Under the pieces are notes generated by a model. That model did no database searches, was not told the DNA's origin, and was given only the letters and a program-made list of their open reading frames with translations. A stretch of DNA of 64,000 nt from Vibrio proteolyticus NBRC 13287. Lineage in GTDB: Bacteria > Pseudomonadota > Gammaproteobacteria > Enterobacterales > Vibrionaceae. The stretch spans positions 186,001 to 250,000 of the forward strand of contig NZ_BATJ01000002.1 in the NCBI RefSeq assembly GCF_000467125.1. Reading direction: 5' to 3'. Positions 26,650 through 36,805 of the stretch are shown here, piece by piece (the stretch's first letter is position 1; every line of letters begins with the position of its first letter). Both the position numbers and the translations under genes were made by a program.

Positions 26650-26797
26650 ACATAAAATGTTAATAAAATTGTAACTCTTTGAGCTTAATGAACAACTTCG
26701 CGTGGTCGAAGGTGGGGGGGAAGCGTGGCGAGAAGGCAAGAATACGCCAATGGCAACGCGGTTGCGTTGCCATCTGAGTGTCGTGTCGTTGAGCGAC

Positions 26798-27157
26798 TTA
26801 AACTAAGGCGAGCAGCAGGCCGCCAATGGTTGCCGCAGCGGAAAGATATTGCCCCGCGGAATAGGAAACGTCTTCTTCTTGTTCCTTCGCTTTGTCTGGG
26901 TGTTCCATTCCCAAAGCACCACGGGTGAATGAGTTAACTTTATCTCCGACGGTTTTTTCGCCTTGTTCAGCTGCTTTTTCTTCTTTTTCGATGTCTTTCA
27001 GAGCGGCGAGCAATGCTTTGCCTTCGTCTGAGAGTGTCACCTTAGTCTGTTCGACTTTAAGAGGGGCAGAGGAAGTGTCCTGCTCTCCGGTTTTAGCCTG
27101 AGGAGAGACAGTCTGGCTTGGGGTCACTCTGACCGAATCCATTCCTACTGGCGTCAT
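26798..27157 (-). CDS. Conserved hypothetical protein with C-terminal membrane segment
   Basis: 119-aa protein. Residues about 1-35 are Ser/Thr/Gln-rich and likely disordered, about 36-65 are a charged helix (LSDEGKALLAALKDIEKEEK), and about 100-119 are hydrophobic (AGQYLSAAATIGGLLLALV), so it may be tail-anchored. It has no signal peptide and no motif that I recognise. ATG 27157 has aggagaag upstream. It is alone between phoA and the YejF-type gene. Confidence 0.65.
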   Translation of the reverse strand: MTPVGMDSVRVTPSQTVSPQAKTGEQDTSSAPLKVEQTKVTLSDEGKALLAALKDIEKEEKAAEQGEKTVGDKVNSFTRGALGMEHPDKAKEQEEDVSYSAGQYLSAAATIGGLLLALV

Positions 27158-27461
27158 ACTCTTCTCCTGAATCTATCCACATTAGCTATATCGGCCAGGC
27201 GATAAAAAACTTTTGCAGAAATCTTACTTATTTGTTCAAAAAATAACATAGCAAAAAGTGCGCCCGATTGCTGCCGGCTTTTCTCAGCTTATGAACGGCG
27301 TAATCGATCGGTAGAAAAACGTGAGCAACATCTGTGCCAGTTATGGGGGACGAGGGGGAAATGAAAACGCCGCATCCTTGCGGCGTAATCGGGTCGGCGG
27401 CCAAACCGATTTTTAGGAGCGGTTACAGTTTAGGAGAAAAAGATGACAATTTCATGCAGGT
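27158..27461. other. Intergenic stretch, no gene seen
   Basis: About 300 nt. The left part must carry the promoter of the 119-aa protein gene. The right part carries the terminator at 27361-27386 for the YejF-type gene. I see no further conserved reading frame or RNA. Confidence 0.5.
27361..27386 (-). terminator. Terminator after the YejF-type ATPase gene
   Basis: On the minus strand acgccgca (27379-27386) pairs with tgcggcgt (27367-27374) around a 4-nt loop, followed by ttttcat. It lies 75 nt after the stop codon. Confidence 0.75.
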
Positions 27462-29084
27462 TCATGCGGCAACCTCATCGCTCTCCTCAAGATCGAATGA
27501 GGCACGGATGAGCTTTTTAGTGTAATCGTGACGAGGTTGCTGGAAGATGACTTCTGCGCTGCCTTGTTCCATGACTTCCCCTTTTTGCATCACGATCACC
27601 CTGTCTGACAAGGCCTTAACCACACTGAGGTCATGACTGATGAACAGGAAACCGATGTTGTGCTTTTTCTGGATATCCTTGAGCAAGTCGATAACCGTTA
27701 GCTGAACCGAACGATCTAAGGCCGATGTCGGTTCGTCCAATAAGATAAAAGAGGGTTCAAGGATCAGCGCCCGGGCAATCGCAATCCGTTGACGCTGACC
27801 GCCGGAAAATTCATGCGGATAGCGGTTAATTGAATGAGGATCCAGTCGCACCTCTTGCAGCGCTTTGCGTGCGCGCTGCAAACGCTCACTGCGGCTGAGA
27901 TGAGGTTGGTGCACGGTCAGACCTTCAGTAATGATTTCGCCGATCGTCATTCGTGGCGATAGCGACCCATAAGGATCCTGAAACACCATCTGAATGTCTT
28001 TTTTCAGGTCGAAACGCTGCTTGTCGGTCAGTTGGCTAACATCCTGGCCTTTAAATACAATTTGCCCGCTTGATGGCAACAGGCCAATCAATGCCCGGCC
28101 CAGAGTCGATTTCCCAGATCCGGATTCCCCCACGATGCCCAGAGTTTCCCCTTGTTTAAGTTCAAGCGAGATGCCTTTTACCGCTTCAAAGTATTGATTT
28201 CTGGCAGAGATAAAATGCGATTTAACCAGAAATTTGACCCGGATGTCTTGTGCGCTCAGCAGCGCTGGGGCGCTGTCTTCAATGGCGTCTTTACGCCCGT
28301 TGGGGATGGAGTTGATCAGCATCTTCGTGTATTCGTGTTGCGGTGAGGTAAACAGATCTCGGCATTGTCCCTCTTCGACCACGTCACCTTGACACATCAC
28401 CAGCACTCGATCGGCCAGGTGTTTCACCACACCCAGATCGTGTGTGATGAACAAGATCGCCATGCCCATTTTCGTCTGAATCTCTTGAATCAGATTCAGC
28501 ACTTCAGCCTGAACGGTAACGTCCAGTGCGGTGGTGGGTTCATCGGCGATCAGAATATCTGGTTCGTTGATCAGCGCCATGGCTATCATAATCCGTTGCA
28601 GCTGCCCGCCGGAAAACTCATGCGGGTACTTGTTGTAGGCTTGATCAGGTTCTGGCAGATGCACCAGTTCAAACAGTTCCAGTACGCGTTGTCTGGCTTG
28701 TTTCAATGAACGCCGACGGTGACACATCAGGGCTTCCGCCACCTGGATACCGACCCGCATGTATGGGTTTAATGACGTCATCGGTTCTTGAAAAATCATC
28801 GCAATGCGGTCGCCGCGAACTTTGCGCATGGAATTTTCGCTTTGCGTTAGAAGTTCCTGGCGTTCGAACACAATGCTGGAGTCCGGATGAACAATGGCAT
28901 TGTTAGGCAACAATTGCATCAGCGCGTTGGTGGACACGGACTTACCGCTGCCGGACTCGCCGACGATTGCCAGCGTTTCCCCCGCATACAGGTCAAAGTT
29001 GATATTTTTTACCGCATCAACGATTCCGTCGTTGGTGGTAAAACTAACGGACAGGTTACGTACCGTAAGGATTGGATTGGACAT
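27462..29084 (-). CDS. yejF: Dipeptide/oligopeptide-type ABC transporter double ATPase (YejF-like)
   Basis: 540-aa protein with two complete ABC ATPase domains. Each has a Walker A GESGSGKS and a signature (LSGGQ-like FSGGQLQR and FSGGQRQR), with Walker B ILIADEPTTALD in the first half and ILLDEPTSALD in the second. This is the YejF/DppDF-type fused ATPase that powers uptake of peptides or peptide-like compounds such as microcin C. No permease or binding-protein gene is next to it, which is unusual because yejABEF is normally one operon. It follows a small helical-protein gene with a 33-nt gap, and that unit has a Fur-like box, so iron control is possible. Confidence 0.88.
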   Translation of the reverse strand: MSNPILTVRNLSVSFTTNDGIVDAVKNINFDLYAGETLAIVGESGSGKSVSTNALMQLLPNNAIVHPDSSIVFERQELLTQSENSMRKVRGDRIAMIFQEPMTSLNPYMRVGIQVAEALMCHRRRSLKQARQRVLELFELVHLPEPDQAYNKYPHEFSGGQLQRIMIAMALINEPDILIADEPTTALDVTVQAEVLNLIQEIQTKMGMAILFITHDLGVVKHLADRVLVMCQGDVVEEGQCRDLFTSPQHEYTKMLINSIPNGRKDAIEDSAPALLSAQDIRVKFLVKSHFISARNQYFEAVKGISLELKQGETLGIVGESGSGKSTLGRALIGLLPSSGQIVFKGQDVSQLTDKQRFDLKKDIQMVFQDPYGSLSPRMTIGEIITEGLTVHQPHLSRSERLQRARKALQEVRLDPHSINRYPHEFSGGQRQRIAIARALILEPSFILLDEPTSALDRSVQLTVIDLLKDIQKKHNIGFLFISHDLSVVKALSDRVIVMQKGEVMEQGSAEVIFQQPRHDYTKKLIRASFDLEESDEVAA

Positions 29085-29117
29085 TGTACTTCCTTATCAA
29101 TGGGGAGTCAGACGGTG

Positions 29118-29612
29118 TCAGTTCACCACCTGAGGTGTGGTCATAAGCCCGTTCATCAGCTTAAGGTTGGTGAAATAATGGTGCGCCTTTTCTACTTGCT
29201 CATATTCCAGCATCCACTGCGCATTGCGCTGCGCGCTGCAAAACACACCCAGATGACGCAGGAGATCCTCACTCTGTTTCTCCAGTACGCTATCGGTACT
29301 GCGGACAAGGGCGTTCGGTTCTATGGCGATAAACTGGAGTAAGGCGTAGGCTTGATTGAGTACGTCAAACGCGCGCTGGTGCTGGCCCATACGGTTGAGG
29401 ATTTCGGACTGAGATACCGCGGCATCACGCAGGCCAGACAGTAAGCAGACAAACTGACAGGGCTTAGTCTCATCGGAGCGCAGCGCGGATTGAATGTGTC
29501 CTGGCAGTGAAGAAAGCACGTCTTCATAGAGATAGTGTGCCTGAGGCCAATGGCCCTGATCCAGAAGTTGTTCCGCTTTGAGGTAGCTCGACCAGCATTG
29601 TTGTAGGTCCAT
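29118..29612 (-). CDS. Small helical (TPR-like) protein upstream of yejF
   Basis: 164-aa protein, mostly helical. Repeated patterns such as AEQLLDQGHWPQAHYLYEDVL and HQRAFDVLNQAYALLQF look like tetratricopeptide-type helices, with charged surfaces and no signal peptide. I do not recognise a named family. The start is ATG 29612, with ggagaagag 6 nt upstream; an upstream in-frame ATG lacks a ribosome binding site. It is the first gene of a two-gene unit with the YejF-type ATPase, and it has a candidate Fur box 61-79 nt upstream. Confidence 0.6.
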   Translation of the reverse strand: MDLQQCWSSYLKAEQLLDQGHWPQAHYLYEDVLSSLPGHIQSALRSDETKPCQFVCLLSGLRDAAVSQSEILNRMGQHQRAFDVLNQAYALLQFIAIEPNALVRSTDSVLEKQSEDLLRHLGVFCSAQRNAQWMLEYEQVEKAHHYFTNLKLMNGLMTTPQVVN

Positions 29613-29672
29613 GAATCTCTTCTCCGATGACGTCAAACAGTAGTATTTAAATGCAATTAATTATCAATTGCA

Positions 29673-29691
29673 AATAATAATTATTGTTATG
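29673..29691 (-). promoter_or_regulatory. Candidate Fur box of the TPR-like/yejF unit
   Basis: aataataattattgttatg matches 13 of 19 positions of the Fur consensus gataatgataatcattatc. A second dyad, GCAATT-N7-AATTGC (29653-29671), lies beside it. It is upstream of ATG 29612 and downstream of the chaN terminator, the right place for a promoter. Match strength is moderate. Confidence 0.5.
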
Positions 29692-29710
29692 TATGAAAGG
29701 GAAAGAGAAG

Positions 29711-29731
29711 TGCCGGGCTATTCGCCCGGCA
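29711..29731 (-). terminator. Terminator after chaN
   Basis: On the minus strand tgccgggc (29724-29731) pairs with gcccggca (29711-29718) around a 5-nt loop. It is followed by cttctcttt, a pyrimidine tail with a broken T-run. Confidence 0.65.
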
Positions 29732-29744
29732 GGTTGGCGTGGTG

Positions 29745-30671
29745 TTATTCGCAGATCAAATCGTCATTGCGTTGTGTCAGTGCATGGATCGCTTTGAGGC
29801 GATTATCACGTTGAACAAAACGTACCGGCGGCTCAAGCACGGCCAACTGGTAGTCGGCTTTCGCCTGTGTTGGCTTTGTCACGGGGGTGATCACAACCAC
29901 CTTCAAGGTCGGGTTGCGCCGCAGAATCGACGCTTTGGTCCCCAGACCATCTTCTATATGGAATTTTCCCGCGATATGTAAGATTTGGGTCTCCGGATTG
30001 TCTTTGAGATAATTGACAATGCTTTCGGCCATGGTTTCGTCCCAGGTCACCTGTGCGGCATATTGGCGTTCGGTTTGTTCTGGCTTGCCGTGGTGCATCG
30101 ATGCCATGAACTTGTCTTTGTAAGCAGAGGGACCGGTATTGATTTCGCTGGCCACTTGCTGACGACGCTCCGCAGACAGCTTGTCGAGATAGGTCAGGCC
30201 TTCACGACCGATGCAGCGCACCATAGGTTTGGGGGCGTTGGCAGCGAGCACGTCCATATCGTTGGCTTTGGCGAACTCGACCAGCGGCCTGTAGTCGCTT
30301 TCATAGTTTGGCCAGGCGTCGCCTTCTGACATCAGTGGCTGTTCACCAATGCGGCTATTGAGGTAGTCGTTGAGTACTTTTTGTGCTGGGCGGGCAAACT
30401 GTTCCATCGACAAGGTGATGGCCTTGGGAGTGCGGCTCAACGCTTGCAGCAAATCGGTCTGAAAACGGTGAACCCCGGCATGTGTGTGCCATTCGCCCAC
30501 CAATACCACATCCGCATCCAGAATGTTTGCGGGCAAGTTATCGACGCTGAGTTGCTTTCCCTGAGGGGAATACAGTTGGTAGTCGTAATAAGTGGTGTTG
30601 AGTTCAGTTGTGCTACTGACGCAGCCGCTGAGCAATAATGCACTGAAAACAGAGGTAAAAAGGGTTCGCAT
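29745..30671 (-). CDS. chaN: ChaN-family haem-binding lipoprotein
   Basis: 308-aa lipoprotein with a signal sequence and lipobox ALLLSGC (C17). The ChaN-type domain follows, with the conserved VVLVGEWHTHAGVHRFQ motif, the FARPAQKVLNDYL region and a late HIAGKFHIEDGLG motif. Characterised ChaN proteins bind haem cofacially and are iron-regulated. ATG 30671 has ggaggcc upstream. A strong candidate Fur box lies 57 nt upstream, consistent with a role in iron or haem acquisition. Confidence 0.87.
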   Translation of the reverse strand: MRTLFTSVFSALLLSGCVSSTTELNTTYYDYQLYSPQGKQLSVDNLPANILDADVVLVGEWHTHAGVHRFQTDLLQALSRTPKAITLSMEQFARPAQKVLNDYLNSRIGEQPLMSEGDAWPNYESDYRPLVEFAKANDMDVLAANAPKPMVRCIGREGLTYLDKLSAERRQQVASEINTGPSAYKDKFMASMHHGKPEQTERQYAAQVTWDETMAESIVNYLKDNPETQILHIAGKFHIEDGLGTKASILRRNPTLKVVVITPVTKPTQAKADYQLAVLEPPVRFVQRDNRLKAIHALTQRNDDLICE

Positions 30672-30728
30672 TGATTGGCCTCCAAAAATGACCGGGGAAT
30701 CTTACCGGAGGCCTGATTAGGATTCAAT

Positions 30729-30747
30729 GAAAATGAAAATTATTATC
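30729..30747 (-). promoter_or_regulatory. Fur box of chaN
   Basis: On the minus strand gataataattttcattttc, 15 of 19 matches to the Fur consensus. It lies 58 nt upstream of the chaN start and overlaps the last two bases of the rlmA stop codon. Confidence 0.7.
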
Positions 30748-31567
30748 AATTGACTTTTTGGTATACGCGCAGCATGAAATCGGCCTCACACTCAAACAGT
30801 GTAGATGACTTCAGCTTTTCGCGGAGTTCATCACTGGCTTTCCAGGCAAAAGGCGTCATTTGCAGCAGGTCAAAGGCGTCATTACCTGGCAGTTGCATGA
30901 TGTAATTGAGTGTCTGCTGAGCGGCCAGTTCAAAGCCGTCTATCTGTTCTGGCTCTTCGTTGTGCAGGCGTACTTGTTGATATATGTGTTCACGCAACTG
31001 GTAGAGATGGCGAGCTGCGGGTGTCACGGTAATCACCACACCTTCTGGGCTGAGGGCGCGATTCAGCTCTTCGGCTTTACATGGCGCGTAAATACGCAGG
31101 ATGGCGTCCAGGCTGCCGTCTGCGAAGGGTAAACGGTGGCTGGATGCCACGCTAAAGTGGCAGTTCGGGTAACGTTTTGAAGCGTAACGAATCGCGATTT
31201 TTGAGATATCGAGACCGAACGTGCATGCGGTTGGCGAGCATGCCGACAGTGTCCGTTCAACCTGATCAGTGTAGTAACCTTCGCCACAACCGATATCGAG
31301 CAATCGAGCCTGACCCTCTTCCAGGTATTCTGCGCACAACTGGGCGACAGCTTGACGCATTGGGTCGTAGTGACCGCCTTCCAGGAAGCGGCGGCGTGCC
31401 TGCATCATCTCTTTGTTGTCGCCTGGATCTTTGGAGCGCTTATGATGGGCCGGCATCAGATTGACATAACCTTCCTTTGCCATATCGAACTGGTGGTTGT
31501 TCTCACACTGGTAAGTCCGTTCGTTCAGGGACAGGGTTTGATGACAAAGGGGGCACTGGTAACTCAT
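30746..31567 (-). CDS. rlmA: 23S rRNA (guanine-745-N1)-methyltransferase
   Basis: 273-aa SAM-dependent methyltransferase. It begins with a zinc finger (C5, C8 in CPLCHQ, then C22 and H26 in YQCENNHQFD) and the KEGYVNLMPAHHKRSKDPGDN motif of RlmA. The SAM-binding motif LLDIGCGEGYYT follows at about 90-101. It modifies G745 in helix 35 of 23S rRNA. ATG 31567 has gaggtcg upstream; the longer open frame above it is not conserved. Confidence 0.92.
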   Translation of the reverse strand: MSYQCPLCHQTLSLNERTYQCENNHQFDMAKEGYVNLMPAHHKRSKDPGDNKEMMQARRRFLEGGHYDPMRQAVAQLCAEYLEEGQARLLDIGCGEGYYTDQVERTLSACSPTACTFGLDISKIAIRYASKRYPNCHFSVASSHRLPFADGSLDAILRIYAPCKAEELNRALSPEGVVITVTPAARHLYQLREHIYQQVRLHNEEPEQIDGFELAAQQTLNYIMQLPGNDAFDLLQMTPFAWKASDELREKLKSSTLFECEADFMLRVYQKVN

Positions 31568-31625
31568 AACGACCTCAACGGTTAAGCAGGGCGGCAAGTC
31601 TACCAAAAACCGCCCGATCAGGCGA

Positions 31626-31653
31626 AATAAAAAGAGCCGGACAGACCGGCTCT
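31626..31653 (-). terminator. Terminator after the chemoreceptor gene
   Basis: On the minus strand agagccgg (31646-31653) pairs with ccggctct (31633-31640), 5-nt loop, then a T-run. It directly follows the chemoreceptor stop codon. Confidence 0.85.
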
Positions 31654-31660
31654 GGTGGGA

Positions 31661-33697
31661 TTAGTGGAAAAAGTCCACTTGTTGCTTGAGTGATTGAGCC
31701 TGACGTTGCAGCTCTGCGGCACTGTCGGTGGTTTTCGCACTGGTATCGCGACTTGCCCGGTTCAGGTCACTGATGGAATGGGCATTGGCAGCGATCTCCT
31801 GAGAGACCTGTGCCTGCTCTTCCGAAGTGGCGGCGATGGCCTCAGCCTGAGAGGCGATCGATTGCACCTGAACGGCTATCGCTTCCAGTGCCGTACCGGC
31901 ATCCTGAGCTTTGTTAAGCACCTGATTGGCGCTGGTTTGGCTCTGGTTCATCAGATTGACGGCGTTATGGGTTGAGCCTTTGAGTTTTTCGATGATTTCG
32001 ACCACATCCTGCACTGAGGTTTGAGTGCGGTGAGCCAAAGTGCGCACTTCATCGGCCACTACGGCGAAACCGCGTCCCTGCTCACCGGCGCGGGCTGCTT
32101 CAATCGCGGCGTTCAATGCCAGCAAGTTGGTTTGCTCGGCGATTTCATCAATCATCTTGGTGACGGTCTGAATGCTTTCGCTGTCACGATTTACTTGTTC
32201 AATCGCGCTCGCCGAATTGTCGAGTTGATCGTTGAGCTGCGCGACATCAATGCACACGCCTTCCACCATTTCCAGGCCGGACTGACTGTCGGTATTGGCC
32301 AGGCGAACGTTTTCCGCAATGCTTTCCACTTGCTGGGCGACGGACTGAGCGGACGAGGCCATTTCTTCAATGGCGGTAACCACCTGCTCGACCTGCTCTT
32401 GCTGACGATCAGACTGGGCGAGGTTTTGACGCGCATCCTGAGCGACACTGTTTGAACTGTGTTCCACTTCATCGCTTGTGGCGCGGATTTCACTCACCAG
32501 CTCATTCAGTTGACCGGCCATATTGGCCACCCCGTTATTCAGGTTGATGATTTCATTTTTGGAGCTGTGGTCCGAGGCAGGAATGCGAATACTCACTTCG
32601 CCTTTCGCCAACCGACCCATGTAGCCGTTGAGTATGGTCAAGGGTTTCAGGGTACGGTTGAGCACCAGAGTCAGAATCACAAATGTAGCGAGCGCTACCA
32701 GCAGCGAGATAATGATGATCAGTTTAAGCAGTATCTGACTGCCCTGAGTGACTTCGCTGATAAAGGTGCCACCGAGGAGTTTCCAGTTCCAGCCCGGAAC
32801 CTCGGTAAACACCAGGTATTTCTCACCAATCGTGCCCTGACTCGCAAACGGGTAGAGAATAAGGCCACTTGGCTGAGTAAAGATTTGATGAAACGGCGTG
32901 TCGCCATTGTAGTCACGGACGTCCTGAATGGGCGCATCACTCTCTTTACGCACGGGATGAAGCAGGTAATGACCCTGATTGTCTTTGGCATTGTCGACAA
33001 TGATGGTGTACCCCGTTTCGCCCCAACTGACGGTTTTCAGCGCAGTAAACAGTTCCTGAGTGGCATTTTCCACCGGCAGCCCAATAAACGACAGGCCATT
33101 GACTTTGCCATTGGCATCGGTAATCGGGGCGTAGTAGGTCACATAACGCTCACCAAACAAGGTTACCTGAGCATAGTAAGGCTGGCCGTTGACCAGTTGT
33201 TGATAGCCGGGATGATCCGGTCCCAGCGTAGTGCCGATGGCGCGCTGGCCGCTCGGATCTTTCAGTGAAGTCGATACGCGGATAAAGTCGTTGCCCAGCG
33301 GCGCAAACAGCGTTGCGACCGCACCTGTGTCACGGGTAAAACTGTCGACCAGTTTGGTGTCATTGATCAAGCTTTCCCCGTACTGAGTCATGTTGGGGAT
33401 TTGTTTGCCTTCAAAATCCACGGTGTAATTTTCAACGTAGACCCCTGCGAGATAGCCGTTTCGAAACGTGGACTCCAAGACTTCGGCCGTATGCAGATAA
33501 GCATCAAACTGACCGGCAATGGTTTTGGCCATGGTTTCGACTTTTGACTGATGTTCTTTCAGTGTGTTCTCCAGCAGAACCTGCGACGCGTTGCGATACA
33601 CCAATACGGCAATACTGGTAAAGGCGACCAGCAGGCAGAGTGTGATAACCAGCTTGAGCTGAAAACCGACACTTTGATTTTTATACTTTTCTATCAT
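31661..33697 (-). CDS. Methyl-accepting chemotaxis protein with periplasmic Cache domain
   Basis: 678-aa transmembrane chemoreceptor. Membrane helix 1 is at about residues 11-33 and a periplasmic double-Cache ligand-binding region at about 40-285 ([19 protein letters not shown], then [18 protein letters not shown]). Membrane helix 2 is at about 295-320, then a HAMP domain, and the cytoplasmic signalling domain with the conserved hairpin tip [19 protein letters not shown] and [14 protein letters not shown]. The Cys-free, acid-binding style of the Cache region suggests sensing of small organic ligands, but the ligand cannot be read from the sequence. ATG 33697 has aggaatc upstream. Confidence 0.92.
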   Translation of the reverse strand: MIEKYKNQSVGFQLKLVITLCLLVAFTSIAVLVYRNASQVLLENTLKEHQSKVETMAKTIAGQFDAYLHTAEVLESTFRNGYLAGVYVENYTVDFEGKQIPNMTQYGESLINDTKLVDSFTRDTGAVATLFAPLGNDFIRVSTSLKDPSGQRAIGTTLGPDHPGYQQLVNGQPYYAQVTLFGERYVTYYAPITDANGKVNGLSFIGLPVENATQELFTALKTVSWGETGYTIIVDNAKDNQGHYLLHPVRKESDAPIQDVRDYNGDTPFHQIFTQPSGLILYPFASQGTIGEKYLVFTEVPGWNWKLLGGTFISEVTQGSQILLKLIIIISLLVALATFVILTLVLNRTLKPLTILNGYMGRLAKGEVSIRIPASDHSSKNEIINLNNGVANMAGQLNELVSEIRATSDEVEHSSNSVAQDARQNLAQSDRQQEQVEQVVTAIEEMASSAQSVAQQVESIAENVRLANTDSQSGLEMVEGVCIDVAQLNDQLDNSASAIEQVNRDSESIQTVTKMIDEIAEQTNLLALNAAIEAARAGEQGRGFAVVADEVRTLAHRTQTSVQDVVEIIEKLKGSTHNAVNLMNQSQTSANQVLNKAQDAGTALEAIAVQVQSIASQAEAIAATSEEQAQVSQEIAANAHSISDLNRASRDTSAKTTDSAAELQRQAQSLKQQVDFFH

Positions 33698-33892
33698 TCT
33701 TCGTGATTCCTGGTTGACGTGACACCTAGTAATGTAGGCGGTTAAATCCGTCTGACGCATAAATTTAACCCACGGATACTACAAAGTTCCCCCGAGTGCT
33801 TGTTTGATTCTTATTAATGAAACAGATGAAAAGCACCAAAATCCACCGGCTGGCTTTATCAAGACCCACGAGGATGAAAAAATGACAGGCAA

Positions 33893-33917
33893 AGAAGAGG
33901 CCAGCGAGTGCTGGCCT
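33893..33917 (-). terminator. Terminator after yeaD
   Basis: On the minus strand aggccagc (33910-33917) pairs with gctggcct (33898-33905), 4-nt loop, followed by cttcttt. The loop-closing pair is strong and the tail is only moderately T-rich. Confidence 0.75.
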
Positions 33918-33923
33918 GAATGG

Positions 33924-34808
33924 TTATGCTACTGATAAGAGGGTTGAGAGCTGGTAATGCTCGCCAGGTTGCAATATTTTACCTTGCTCCAGGCTAGGTG
34001 CATGCAGGGTGGATTCTACGCACAGCATGGTCAGATAGCCGTCGTCGGCCATATCGGCCATCGCCTGCGCACCTGCCGCCCAAGGATTCCACAGGACTGC
34101 GGCATTGTGACCGCTGTTTTCCACCACCAAAGTGCGTTCAAAACGGCTATCGGCCACCTTAATGTGAGCCTCTGGTTGCGTGTATACCCGATCGATGGTG
34201 TCGCTCAGTTGCAGGACATCGCCACCCTGACACGCTTTTTCATTCTGCAAACTGTCAATGTAATCACTGCCCATGCCACGAACAGAGACCTCGCGGATGT
34301 CAGCGACGTTGAGATAAGTGTGCAGCGCGCCGGAGAAGGTCCAGGCGTGTTGATCCGTGTTCACGACATCCAGGGTGACTTTCAGAGTATCACTGACTTC
34401 TATGATCAAACGTGCATCAAATTGGTGTGGCCACAGCGTGAGCGTTTGTTCGTTGGGGCGTAATCCTAACTCGATGATAACGCCTTGCTCGTTTTCACGA
34501 TGTTCAAGCAGCGTCCATTCGCTGTTGCGTGCGAAGCCATGCGACGGAGCAGCAATGCGACCAAACCAAGGCCAGCACACCGGGATGCCGCCGCGCAATG
34601 CCGCTTTACCGTCAAATACGGCTTGGTCGCTCATCCAGATAACATCGGGTTGTCCGGCCGGAGCAAATGACAGCACATGTGCGCCATGTAAGGCAATTCC
34701 AGCGGTGGCTTTTTCGTGCAGGACGCGCACGACTTTAACCCCGTCAAGTTCGACGATTGTTACGCTGTCTGACAGAACGGTTAAGGCGGGGAGGGTTTTC
34801 AAATCCAT
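33924..34808 (-). CDS. yeaD: D-hexose-6-phosphate mutarotase
   Basis: 294-aa aldose-1-epimerase-superfamily enzyme of the YeaD group. It interconverts the alpha and beta anomers of glucose-6-phosphate. Visible are the LHGAHVLSF, GGIPVCWPWFG and LHTYLNVADI motifs with their active-site histidines, and the VLWNPW and MLCVESTL C-terminal motifs. It is downstream of gapA on the same strand, the same order as in E. coli, so it may be partly co-transcribed across the terminator. Confidence 0.92.
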   Translation of the reverse strand: MDLKTLPALTVLSDSVTIVELDGVKVVRVLHEKATAGIALHGAHVLSFAPAGQPDVIWMSDQAVFDGKAALRGGIPVCWPWFGRIAAPSHGFARNSEWTLLEHRENEQGVIIELGLRPNEQTLTLWPHQFDARLIIEVSDTLKVTLDVVNTDQHAWTFSGALHTYLNVADIREVSVRGMGSDYIDSLQNEKACQGGDVLQLSDTIDRVYTQPEAHIKVADSRFERTLVVENSGHNAAVLWNPWAAGAQAMADMADDGYLTMLCVESTLHAPSLEQGKILQPGEHYQLSTLLSVA

Positions 34809-34862
34809 ACTCTGAACTCCTGAAACTGTGCTCGGACCGAAGCATGCCCGAGAACGACAGAT

Positions 34863-34891
34863 ACTAAAAAGGCGACTCGAGAGCCGCCTTT
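34863..34891 (-). terminator. Terminator after gapA
   Basis: On the minus strand aaaggcg (34885-34891) pairs with cgccttt (34868-34874), with additional partial pairing inside the loop, then a T-run. It separates gapA from yeaD. Confidence 0.75.
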
Positions 34892-34937
34892 CTTTACGTC
34901 TTATCTTTCAAAGACAAGCTTATCGCTAATGCTTACA

Positions 34938-36270
<1,333 letters not shown>

Positions 36271-36690
36271 GTGAAACCTGGTGTCGAGAAAATAGAGAAG
36301 CCTGATGAATACTGGCGTGAGACCCTGTCAGTAGAGGCATATAACGTGTGCCGCAAGCAAGGCACCGAAGCCCCGTTCAGCGGTAAGCTACTCCACAACC
36401 GAGATACTGGCATCTACGAATGTACCTGTTGTCAGGCACCGCTGTTCCACTCCGAAAACAAGTACGATTCGGGATGCGGTTGGCCTAGTTTTGATGCGCC
36501 GATCGATCCGGATGCAATCCGATATCTGGAAGATCTGAGTCACGGAATGGTGCGAACTGAGATTCGCTGTGCGGCTTGCGACAGCCATCTGGGGCATGTT
36601 TTCCCTGATGGACCCAAGACGACAGGGGACCGATTTTGTGTCAATTCCGTGTCGTTAATTTTCAACAAAAGTGATCAAACCTGTCGCTGA
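36271..36690 (+). CDS. msrB: Peptide-methionine (R)-S-oxide reductase
   Basis: 139-aa repair enzyme that reduces methionine-R-sulfoxide. Zinc ligands are C51, C54, C100 and C103 (CTCC and CAAC motifs). The catalytic C123 is in RFCVNSVSL, and C69 in SGCGWPSF is in the resolving-type position. It starts at GTG 36271, 10 nt after taggag; no ATG is available in frame nearby. It is divergent from gapA, as in E. coli, where msrB neighbours gapA. Confidence 0.95.
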   Translation: MKPGVEKIEKPDEYWRETLSVEAYNVCRKQGTEAPFSGKLLHNRDTGIYECTCCQAPLFHSENKYDSGCGWPSFDAPIDPDAIRYLEDLSHGMVRTEIRCAACDSHLGHVFPDGPKTTGDRFCVNSVSLIFNKSDQTCR

Positions 36691-36767
36691 ATGACACCTT
36701 AGTGTTAAATCCTTTCATTTTATCGACGGGGTAGCGGGAGGAACTGACACTTCCGCTCGCAAGCCAA

Positions 36768-36800
36768 CAAAAAGCCGCTTCCAAACAGAGCGGCTTTTTT
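36768..36800. terminator. Bidirectional terminator between msrB and the DUF2989 gene
   Basis: Stem aaagccgct (36771-36779) with agcggcttt (36789-36797), 9-nt loop, T-runs on both strands. Confidence 0.85.
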
Positions 36801-36805
36801 AGACC

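Noticed and set aside
32459..33268. Long plus-strand open frame (269 codons) opposite the chemoreceptor gene
   Set aside because: It is antisense to well-conserved chemoreceptor sequence, has no family motif and reflects codon bias on the other strand.
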